Shown here: positions 15,215 through 22,432 of the stretch, piece by piece
How positions within the stretch are numbered: position 1 is the stretch's first letter
Layout of the letters: every line of letters starts with the position of its first letter
NCBI RefSeq assembly: GCF_001276715.1
Contig: NZ_LIUQ01000048.1
Coordinates: 7,314 to 51,964, forward strand
Reading direction: 5' to 3'
DNA: 44,651 nt
Origin: Planktothricoides sp. SR001
GTDB taxonomy: Bacteria > Cyanobacteriota > Cyanobacteriia > Cyanobacteriales > Laspinemataceae
Made by a program: the position numbers and the translations under genes
Notes under the pieces: model-generated
Database searches by the model: none
What the model saw: only the letters and a program-made list of their open reading frames with translations
Told to the model about the DNA's origin: nothing

Positions 15215-15745
15215 ATGACTATCTCAGCTAACGGACAAATTCAAACTGTCAATGCCGAAACCCTCAAACAATTAATTGACCAAAACCTTGTCCAACTGAT
15301 TGATGTCCGCGAACCTTCGGAGTTTGCCGGAGAACATATTGCCGGGGCAACTCTACTTCCTTTGTCCAGTTTTGATGCCAATAAAGTACCCCGTCAAACC
15401 TCTCCCCAAGTAGTTTTATATTGCCAAAGTAGCAATCGTTCGGGACAAGCGGCGAAAAAACTATTAGAGGCTGGCTTTGAAAAAGTAGTTCATATGGAAG
15501 GGGGGCTCAATGCTTGGAAACAAGCCGGTTATCCCACAAAAGTGAATAAAAATGCCCCCATTAGCATTATGCGCCAAGTGCAAATTGTCGCTGGTTCCTT
15601 AGTCTTAACTGGAACTATTCTGGGGGCGAATTATCCCAAATTTTTGTTTTTGAGTGGTTTTGTTGGTGCCGGTTTAGTCTTTTCGGGGGCGACCAATACT
15701 TGTATGATGGCGAAGTTATTGGCCAAGTTACCCTATAACCAATAA
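15215..15745 (+). CDS. Rhodanese domain protein with C-terminal DUF2892-type membrane tail
   Basis: Read from the ATG at 15215, which has AAGGA nine bases upstream; the longer frame opens with a TTG at 15173. 176 residues. The rhodanese domain (about 8-107) has IDVREPSEFAGEHIAGA and the active-site loop CQSSNRSG with C70 and R75, then HMEGGLNAWKQAGYP. Residues 118-170 form two transmembrane helices of the DUF2892 type, tethering the domain to the membrane. Rhodaneses move sulfane sulfur between thiols; beside a persulfide dioxygenase this one probably presents or regenerates glutathione persulfide or thiosulfate. A conserved-looking C163 sits in the second helix end (NTCMMAKLL). Confidence 0.92.
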   Translation: MTISANGQIQTVNAETLKQLIDQNLVQLIDVREPSEFAGEHIAGATLLPLSSFDANKVPRQTSPQVVLYCQSSNRSGQAAKKLLEAGFEKVVHMEGGLNAWKQAGYPTKVNKNAPISIMRQVQIVAGSLVLTGTILGANYPKFLFLSGFVGAGLVFSGATNTCMMAKLLAKLPYNQ

Positions 15746-15765
15746 CCTTATAACCAGTAACAATG

Positions 15766-15788
15766 TAGGGTGGGCAATGCCCACCCTA
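15766..15788. repeat. Palindrome TAGGGTGGGCA/TGCCCACCCTA
   Basis: Two 11-bp arms around a single central A, between the rhodanese and SulP genes. It resembles small dispersed hairpin repeats of cyanobacteria and could partly terminate or stabilise the upstream mRNA, tuning SulP expression. No T tract follows. Confidence 0.7.
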
Positions 15789-15846
15789 TTCATTTAAAAT
15801 ATAAACATGGCCAAATTAAGAAAAACACTATTATAAATATTCAGAA

Positions 15847-17595
15847 ATGACTAATAAATTAGATCGCTCAAAATTTTGTGCTACTTTGAGCGAATATTTG
15901 CCAATTATAGACTGGGGTTTAAATTATCGGCGGCAAGATTTATCTGGAGATATCACGGCAGGAATTATCGTTGCTAGTTTGTTAATTCCTCAAGGGATGG
16001 CTTATGCAATGTTGGCCGGTTTGCCGCCCCAAGTGGGACTTTATGCCAGTATTTTACCCCAGGTAATTTACGCTTTTTTGGGCACTGCGAGAATGCTATC
16101 CGTTGCCCCGGTTGCGGTGGATTCTTTGATGGTGGCAACGGCAATTAGTGCCTTAGCCCCCGATGAGTCAAACTATTTGGCTTATGCGCTTACCTTGGCT
16201 TTTTTGGTGGGGGCAATCGAGATTTTTATGGGGGTTTTTCGCCTAGGATTTCTGGTGAATTTTCTCAGTCAAGCGGTGATTTCCGGCTTTATTACGGCGG
16301 CAGCAATTATCATCGGCTTTAGCCAAGTTAAGCATTTGTTTGGCTTGAAAATTACCCAGACAGAATCATTTTTAATGACTTTGAATTATCTAGGGCAGCA
16401 ACTTAGCAATACTAATGGGATTACCCTCGGTTTAGGAGTAGTATGCTTACTGAGTTTATTATATTTTAAAAAAGGGTTGGGAGAACAACTGAAAAAATGG
16501 GGCGTTAATCCAAATGCGATCGCCTTTATCAGTAAAACAGGCCCGCTGGTTGTGGTGATCGTCAGTTCTTTAGTCGTTTGGGGATTACAATTAGATCGAG
16601 TAGCGGCAGTTAAAGTGGTGGGCAATATTCCCCAAGGTTTGCCACCGCTAACTGTACCCTTATTTGACATTAATATTATTAAATCTTTGAGTACCCCGGC
16701 TTTAGCTATTAGCTTCGTCGGATTTATGGAAGCCTTTGCGGTGGGTAAATTTTTAGCCAGTAAAAAAGGCCAAAAAGTCGATGCGAATCAGGAATTTATT
16801 GCGTTGGGAGGCGCAAATATAGCTGCCGCATTTACTGGAGGTTATCCGATTACCGGGGGTTTAAGTCGTTCGGTGGTGAATTTTTCTGCGGGGGCAAATA
16901 CGGCACTTGCGGGAATGATTACCGCCGTAATTTTAGCCCTAACCGTGTTATTTTTAACCCCGTTATTTTATTTTCTGCCCCAAACCAGTTTAGCGGCGAT
17001 TATTTTAGTGGCTGTGGGCAATTTACTGGATTTTGCTACATTGAAACGTTTATGGAATTATGATAAAGCTGATGCGATCGCGTGGTTAGCGGCTTTTGTG
17101 GCGGTATTACTCACCAGTGTAGAAAAAGGAATTATGCTCGGTGCAGTAATTTCTTTATTATTACACTTATGGCGAACCAGTAAACCCCATATAGCGATTG
17201 TGGGACGGGTAGAAGATACAGAACATTTTAGAAATATTTTACGCCATCCGGTGAAAACTTGCCCCCATGTTTTAGCCGTCCGCGTGGATGAAAGCTTATA
17301 TTTTGTGAATACAAAGTATCTGGAAAATTATGTCATGCAAGCGGTGCGACGGAATCCAGAGGTGAAGTCTTTATTATTGGTTTGCAGTGCGATTAATTTA
17401 ATTGACGGTAGTGCTTTGGAAACTTTACAAAGCTTGATTTTGGATTTAGAGAACATGGGGATCGAGTTTTATATGTCAGAGGTGAAAAGCCCGGTGATGG
17501 ATAAGTTAGAAAAGGTCGGTTTTGTGGAAAAATTAGGGCGTGATCGCATCTTTTTAACCACGGATCGGGCGATGAAATTCCTGGAATGTCGTTAA
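15847..17595 (+). CDS. SulP-family inorganic anion transporter with STAS domain
   Basis: 582 residues: an N-terminal domain of about 11-14 membrane spans and a cytoplasmic STAS domain (about 465-570). SulP landmarks include DITAGIIVASLLIPQGMAYA near residue 36, GLPPQVGLYASILPQVIYAFLGTAR and GGYPITGGLSRSVVNFSAGA near residue 330. The STAS domain has VDESLYFVNTKYLE and SAINLIDGSALETL. SulP proteins carry sulfate, bicarbonate or other anions, often with sodium or protons. Here the neighbours handle persulfide, so export or import of sulfite, sulfate or thiosulfate is the likely job, though a BicA-like bicarbonate role cannot be excluded from sequence. Last gene of the operon, 101 bp after the rhodanese. 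Confidence 0.92.
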   Translation: MTNKLDRSKFCATLSEYLPIIDWGLNYRRQDLSGDITAGIIVASLLIPQGMAYAMLAGLPPQVGLYASILPQVIYAFLGTARMLSVAPVAVDSLMVATAISALAPDESNYLAYALTLAFLVGAIEIFMGVFRLGFLVNFLSQAVISGFITAAAIIIGFSQVKHLFGLKITQTESFLMTLNYLGQQLSNTNGITLGLGVVCLLSLLYFKKGLGEQLKKWGVNPNAIAFISKTGPLVVVIVSSLVVWGLQLDRVAAVKVVGNIPQGLPPLTVPLFDINIIKSLSTPALAISFVGFMEAFAVGKFLASKKGQKVDANQEFIALGGANIAAAFTGGYPITGGLSRSVVNFSAGANTALAGMITAVILALTVLFLTPLFYFLPQTSLAAIILVAVGNLLDFATLKRLWNYDKADAIAWLAAFVAVLLTSVEKGIMLGAVISLLLHLWRTSKPHIAIVGRVEDTEHFRNILRHPVKTCPHVLAVRVDESLYFVNTKYLENYVMQAVRRNPEVKSLLLVCSAINLIDGSALETLQSLILDLENMGIEFYMSEVKSPVMDKLEKVGFVEKLGRDRIFLTTDRAMKFLECR

Positions 17596-17684
17596 TTTTG
17601 CTCGGATTTACTCTCCTGGGGAACATTCACAGGTCTTTTTGAGTTACCGATCTAGGTTAAATGATTCTTAGGCCCGGTGTAACG

Positions 17685-18461
17685 ATGAAATTAACAAAAT
17701 CAAAATACTGGATAGTAATTTTTCTGGGAATTTTGGGCGAGATCGGCGCGCTCGGCGCGCTCGGCACAAAATTAAGTTTTGCCCATCTTTCATCCTTTAA
17801 TAATTCGCCCTCCGCACCATCGGTAAACCTTGACCTAGATCAATCTAATGAAATGGCTTTGTTAACGGCGATGCCGAATTCTCGGATTAATATTCGCAGT
17901 GGAGCGGGGACAGAATTTAGCTCGGTTCACTATGGTCTGGCAGGCGATCGCGTGACTATTTTAGAGTCAGCATTGGCAAATTCCTCCGATCCTATGAGTC
18001 CTCGGTGGTATCGAGTTCGCTTTCAGCAATCCAGGGCAGAAGGTTGGGTAAGAGGAGATTTTTTGATTCAAACCACAGAATCGGTAAGTAATCGTTGCCA
18101 TGAAAGTTTAGCCCAAGCCAGAACGGAGTTAAACAACGTGAGAAATGGTTTTCTGAACAGAATTATTTTAAGAAGAGATTCCCTTTCGCCGCTCCGAGAA
18201 AGACCGAATAAGTTAATTTTGGGGCTGGGTGGATCGGGAGAAGATGAGGTGCTTTCCTCCGAACCATTGATGAAACCAATTAGCGATCGCCTAATTCAGA
18301 GTTGTGGGAATGCCAGTTCCGTTCAGTTTAGTTCTGGTTATTCTGGCTGGCATCATGTTTATGGTTTGATCGATGGTCGCGTTAGCCTCTTTGAATGCGC
18401 TGATTTTGATCCTTCCAGTGGGCTGCAGCTAAGATGGGGGGAATACAATTGTGATATTTAA
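17685..18461 (+). CDS. Secreted SH3b-domain protein
   Basis: Start chosen at the ATG at 17685 (MKLTKSKYW), giving 258 residues; an ATG at 17661 is in frame but less likely. Residues 7-35 are a signal peptide or anchor (WIVIFLGILGEIGALGALG). A bacterial SH3 domain spans about 58-118: SRINIRSGAGTEFSSVHYGL, then a W-Y-R-V-R-F strand and GWVRGDFL. The remaining 140 residues hold four cysteines and end ECADFDPSSGLQLRW; no family recognised. Bacterial SH3 domains often bind peptidoglycan or other surface ligands. The first 89 codons and the upstream region are duplicated 1007 bp downstream as a broken copy. The signal region contains a small GGCGCGCTC duplication. Confidence 0.8.
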   Translation: MKLTKSKYWIVIFLGILGEIGALGALGTKLSFAHLSSFNNSPSAPSVNLDLDQSNEMALLTAMPNSRINIRSGAGTEFSSVHYGLAGDRVTILESALANSSDPMSPRWYRVRFQQSRAEGWVRGDFLIQTTESVSNRCHESLAQARTELNNVRNGFLNRIILRRDSLSPLRERPNKLILGLGGSGEDEVLSSEPLMKPISDRLIQSCGNASSVQFSSGYSGWHHVYGLIDGRVSLFECADFDPSSGLQLRWGEYNCDI

Positions 18462-18490
18462 GGCTCTATTTATCTGAGTTTTTTTCTTTG

Positions 18491-18549
18491 TGTGCTTCGT
18501 GTCTTTGTGGTTTATTTTTTCACCACAAAGACACAAAGGACACAAAGGA
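18491..18549. repeat. Inverted repeat CTTTGTGTC / GACACAAAG hairpin
   Basis: CTTTGTGTGCTTCGTGTCTT with GTGGT can pair, across an AT-rich loop, with ACCACAAAGACACAAAGGA in the second arm. A related ACCACAGAGACACAAAGG segment occurs at 21564-21590, so this is a dispersed repeat; here it can act as a hairpin after the SH3b gene. The stretch 18462-18614 holds nothing else recognised. Confidence 0.75.
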
Positions 18550-18614
18550 TTTTGCTATTAGATTGTTGTGGTGTCTGGCGTAGGTTTCGCCTACTATCGG
18601 ATCTTTGTACATGA

Positions 18615-18958
18615 TTACTCTCCTAGGGAACATTCACAGGTCTTTTTGAGTTACCGATCTAGGTTAAATGATTCTTAGGCCCGGTGTAACGATGAAATTA
18701 ACAAAATCAAAATACTGGATAGTAATTTTTCTGGGAATTTTGAGCGAGATCGGCACAATCGGCGCGCTCGGCACAAAATTAAGTTTTGCCCATCTTTCAT
18801 CCTTTAATAATTCGCCCTCCGCACCATCGGTAAACCTTGACCTAGATCAATCTAATGAAATGGCTTTGTTAACGGCGATGCCGAATTCTCGGATTAATAT
18901 TCGCAGTGGAGCGGGGACAGAATTTAGCTCGGTTCACTATGGTCTGGCAGGCGATCGC
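18615..18958 (+). pseudogene. Truncated duplicate of the SH3b-protein gene
   Basis: A 344-bp direct copy of 17608-17951 with about five mismatches, including the leader, the start codon (18692 by the same reasoning) and the coding part up to HYGLAGDR. It breaks exactly after GCGATCGC at 18951-18958. The open frame then closes within four codons. Downstream DNA belongs to a COP23-type gene on the opposite strand. Confidence 0.9.
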
Positions 18959-19646
18959 TTTTCTGCATAATAATCCCATCAATCAAACTTTCTATGAGAA
19001 TTGAGGTAATCTCTAAATCATCTTCACTTTCCAAAATTAAGCCAGTACCAGCTTCTCCTTTTAAAGCACTTAAAAGTTGAGCAATAATTCGGCCATTAGT
19101 ATCGCGATTTTCTGTTTTCAATGTCCATAAAGTATTATTAGGACTACACTCTACTTCCGCAGCGGCACAAATTACGGGCATTCCATTCACCACTCCTTCA
19201 CTTAATGGCGGCAAGGTCGGTTGAGCGCTTTGCCGCAAACAATACTGATTAAACCTCTTTCTCACAGCGCGGCAACGTTCTGAAGCGGTCAAATTTTCCC
19301 CAAACTCTTGGGCGCCTTCTTCGGTCCATTGAATTATTTGCCGTTCTCCAGCCCGATGCCAAGAAACCCTGCTACTGCTGCGGCTGCGTATCCGTTTATA
19401 TAATGCCAGAATGGTTTGGTTGTCGCTGTTGCATTAAAATCGATATTTCACGTCTTGACGCCGACTGCGCCCAGTTTCTTGGGGTTGATTATGGCTGGGG
19501 TTGCTGTCACTGTTTGGGGTGGTTTTTTGGGCTAAAAATGTGCCTGATGGCAATGGTGTTTTGGCATTAAAGATAAAGTTTATTTCGGTAATTTGAACGG
19601 CAATTATTCCTCCAATTGTAAATAAAAATATTGGTTTGAGATTCAT
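18959..19646 (-). pseudogene. COP23-domain protein gene with premature stop and lost 3' end
   Basis: From the ATG at 19646 (MNLKPIFLF, AGGGA nine bases upstream) one frame encodes a signal peptide, a polar linker (TTPNSDSNPSHNQPQETG) and QDVKYRF, then TAA at 19434-19436. It continues in the same frame with CNSDNQTILALYKR and the COP23-like core: SWHRAGERQIIQW, ERCRAVRKRFNQYC, VVNGMPVICAAAE, LWTLK and AQLLSALKG. COP23 proteins usually have an aromatic residue at that spot, so one base change (TAT or TAC to TAA) explains the stop. The 3' end fuses at 18958 to the duplicated SH3b fragment and reads 11 foreign residues to a stop at 18924. COP23 was described as a membrane-linked circadian oscillating protein in Cyanothece-type cells; function unknown. 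Confidence 0.75.
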
Positions 19647-19846
19647 AGTTGACATTCCCTGAATTTTCAGTCGATCTATTCTTATTTTATCTTTTTCATT
19701 TAAGGTTTATATGCTGATACCCCCAGGATGTAACAAATCTTTAAGAAAAAATCAGGGATGCGATCGCGTGAGCTTTTGTCCTGTATTGGGAAAGTAGGTA
19801 GGCTTTTGCCCTACCTACGAGGCTTGATTTTGGCAGCAGATGAAAC

Positions 19847-21493
19847 TTAGGATGAATATTCGATCGCTAAATTAGTCGGATATTCTGTACTGGATTGGTA
19901 AGCTATCTCTTGGCGAGATTCTGGTTGGGATTTCGGGGCTAACACTAATAACCATTCTAAGGTTCCCATTTCTCCTTCGAGAATTTCTGGTTGAGTCCGC
20001 AACAAGCGAACTTTAATTCGTTCATCCCGACTGACGGGCAATTGTTCAATTACTCGGATTTTGGTTTCCTCAGCGCGTAAATTGCTCAGGCGAATTCGGT
20101 AACTGTAATTAATCCGGCGATAAGTGCCGATTGATTCAACTTCTCGTTTAACTAAGTCCCGACTGACTTTGATACTTTCATCAATACCTAAATAAACTTT
20201 AAAGGATTGACCGGGAGAAATATGCTCTAACTCGGTGGTTCCGACTAGGGTATTATCCCGGAAAATATTCGCTTTACCGGGGAGTAAGGTTGCACCATCG
20301 GCGGGATTTATAGCTTGAGTTTCTAGATAAGCACAACTATCTAACCGAGGTACGGTAATATGTTGCGGTTGACCAGCATAATGAGTCTGATAGAGCATGA
20401 CTTTATGGGCTTGGTCGTCACTGGGAATTGTGGAATTTCGCTCTAAAGAAAATGTGACAATTCCTCCGACTTGAGTCGTTTCAGCGATCGCTTGTTCCGC
20501 TTCTATTTTTACCTCAGCACTTAAATCCATTGATGGAACTGGTTCTTCTAATAGTGCGTCTAATTCAAAAAATTCAGCGGGATAAGACCTTGGTCTTCCA
20601 GCCAATTCATCGGCGGATTCACGGGTACGAAAACCGCCACTTTGAATAAAGAAAGGTTTTAATTTATTGGGCAGTTTTCCCAGGGAAGGTTTTGCCGTGG
20701 ATAAAGTTAAGTTAATTCCGATCCAATCTTCGCCGGTTTTTTGTTTTACTTCCGCCAAATAAGTTAAATGCAGTTGATCCCCTGTGGTATTGCTGCGAAT
20801 ATCATAAAGTGGACTCCAACTGGCATAGTTGACTAAATAAGAAATTTCCAGTTCAAAAGTTCCGGCGCTTTCCGGTTCAATGGCTAGGAGAATGCGATAA
20901 TGACTGTAGCGATCGCGGTTGGTTTTGGTTTGGACTTGTTTCAGGCGATCGCGCAAAACCTCTAATTGATTTTCCCGGTTAGCTTTTTCTTGTTTATACT
21001 GAGTAATTTGACCGGCTAATGATTGGTCTTGGCTGCCAATAAATCCTAATAACCGGCTAATTTCGTCTAAATTCACTTCATTAGGAGGTTGCAAGCTGGA
21101 AAATCGTTCTAGATATTTACTTCCCAAATCTTGCACAAAATTGCGCTGTAAATTAATCCCGACGATTTGATCTTCAAGTTTTTGTATTTCCGCTGCGATC
21201 GCCTGAATTTCCTGGTTAATTTCGGCAGTCCGTTGTTCAATGGGTTCTGAAGAAAAAACTTGCTCAGTTTGTACACCTAATATTTTCACCGGCACATTGC
21301 CAACCCCCCGACTTCTCACCGAATCTTGTTGCAAACTCAGGGGCAATCCTTCAATAATTAACTCCTGTTCTGCTCCGGTCAATTCAAGTTGGGACTGGCG
21401 CACGACTAAAGCTTGATTGGTGTAAACCGTAGCCGCTTTAATCCGACTTTCAATAATTCTGCTGGCCGCATTTTCTAAGTTAGATGAAGTCAT
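19847..21493 (-). CDS. MuiA-family protein (DUF4140/DUF4139)
   Basis: 548 residues, matching the family annotated as mucoidy inhibitor MuiA. DUF4140 occupies about residues 17-115 (SRIKAATVYTNQALVVRQ, then LIIEGLPLSLQQDSVRSRG). A coiled coil follows (about 88-195). DUF4139 covers about 200-545, with YLVNYASWSPLYDIRS, LTYLAEVKQKTGEDWIGINL and TLSTAKPSLG, all typical, and a beta-rich end (VIEQLPVSRDERIKVRL). No signal peptide is seen. The mucoidy phenotype behind the name comes from work in other bacteria; the biochemical function is not known. It follows an exported-protein gene and a hairpin, so it is probably transcribed separately. Confidence 0.9.
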   Translation of the reverse strand: MTSSNLENAASRIIESRIKAATVYTNQALVVRQSQLELTGAEQELIIEGLPLSLQQDSVRSRGVGNVPVKILGVQTEQVFSSEPIEQRTAEINQEIQAIAAEIQKLEDQIVGINLQRNFVQDLGSKYLERFSSLQPPNEVNLDEISRLLGFIGSQDQSLAGQITQYKQEKANRENQLEVLRDRLKQVQTKTNRDRYSHYRILLAIEPESAGTFELEISYLVNYASWSPLYDIRSNTTGDQLHLTYLAEVKQKTGEDWIGINLTLSTAKPSLGKLPNKLKPFFIQSGGFRTRESADELAGRPRSYPAEFFELDALLEEPVPSMDLSAEVKIEAEQAIAETTQVGGIVTFSLERNSTIPSDDQAHKVMLYQTHYAGQPQHITVPRLDSCAYLETQAINPADGATLLPGKANIFRDNTLVGTTELEHISPGQSFKVYLGIDESIKVSRDLVKREVESIGTYRRINYSYRIRLSNLRAEETKIRVIEQLPVSRDERIKVRLLRTQPEILEGEMGTLEWLLVLAPKSQPESRQEIAYQSSTEYPTNLAIEYSS

Positions 21494-21633
21494 AATATTA
21501 TATTGTGAATAGTTTTAATTAGAGGTATAGGATTTCGGGAAGATTTCTAAACCGGATAATTTGAACCACAGAGACACAAAGGACACAGAGAAATCAGAAC
21601 ACAGAGAAATTTGGTTCAAAAACCGGGTTTTTT

Positions 21634-21662
21634 AATCCCTATCCTAATTTGGGATAGGGATT
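21634..21662 (-). terminator. Hairpin between the exported-protein gene and muiA
   Basis: AATCCCTATCC (21634-21644) pairs with GGATAGGGATT (21652-21662), loop about 7 bases. On the minus strand it is followed by a run of As rather than Ts (the plus strand has TTTTTT before it, i.e. AAAAAA after it on the minus strand), so termination would be hairpin-dependent. Adjacent copies of the CAGAGACACAAAGG and AAACCGGGTTT repeats make up the rest of 21494-21680. Confidence 0.45.
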
Positions 21663-21680
21663 TCTGGTCAGGGCAAAAAA

Positions 21681-22403
21681 TTAGCGATCGCTCGGTAAAC
21701 CAATGGATAAACTTGCCCGACCGGAGACGACATCATCATCATCATTTAGGTCATTTGCCCCTTCAACAGTCGTGCGCGGCAGTTGAATAAAAATTGACCG
21801 ACTCGGATCGTTGGGATCGACAATTAAGAATACCGCACTGACATCATTTCCTTTATTACTAAAACCAGCGTTATATTGTCTGACTTCGTTGTTAAAAGTC
21901 AAAGTTCCGCTGCCACTGCTGACCGTTCCATTGACGGTAATGGTGCCGGTGCGTTGGTCGGAATTTGGTTGACTATTGGTGAAGCTTAAATTCACCCCTT
22001 CGCCAATCAAAGTGGTGTTCAAAAATGTGCCGATATTGTTATCTTTAAAGTCACTGACCGTTAAAGTTCCAGCGATTCCTTGTAACACGGGAATGGATAT
22101 GGTATCAAAGGCAATGCCTTGAATGATTTGGGTGGTATCATCGGCACCAAAGGCATTTTCGACGCCATTTAAGGCGGAGTCGAGAAAGTCACCAAAGCCA
22201 AATTTTGGTCTTCTTTCTTCTTCAAAAAAAGAAGGTTTGATGCGACGGCGCGGGGCTGCTTGGCTGTCCGTTGCTTGGGCAATTATTTGCTCTGATGGTT
22301 CAGAGGATTGGGCATGAGCAGCCCCTATTCCTGATAAGTTCAGGTTTAAACCCAGACAGGCCGAAAATATGAAAATTGCGGGAATTTGTTTTAGTAGCCA
22401 CAT
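21681..22403 (-). CDS. Exported protein of unknown function, downstream of the porin
   Basis: 240 residues. Residues 1-31 are a signal peptide ending AAHAQ. A proline/arginine-rich segment (APRRRIKPSFFEEERRPKFG) leads to a Thr/Asn/Gly-rich, probably beta-sheet region (SIPVLQGIAGTLTVSDFKDNN, TITVNGTVSSGSGTLTF) and an acidic stretch NDLNDDDDVVSG near the end. I do not recognise a family. The start lies 29 bp after the porin stop codon on the same strand, so the pair is probably an operon and the protein may work at the outer membrane or in the periplasm with the porin. Confidence 0.75.
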   Translation of the reverse strand: MWLLKQIPAIFIFSACLGLNLNLSGIGAAHAQSSEPSEQIIAQATDSQAAPRRRIKPSFFEEERRPKFGFGDFLDSALNGVENAFGADDTTQIIQGIAFDTISIPVLQGIAGTLTVSDFKDNNIGTFLNTTLIGEGVNLSFTNSQPNSDQRTGTITVNGTVSSGSGTLTFNNEVRQYNAGFSNKGNDVSAVFLIVDPNDPSRSIFIQLPRTTVEGANDLNDDDDVVSGRASLSIGLPSDR

Positions 22404-22432
22404 ATTATTTACCGAAGGATTGGGCAGAAAAA

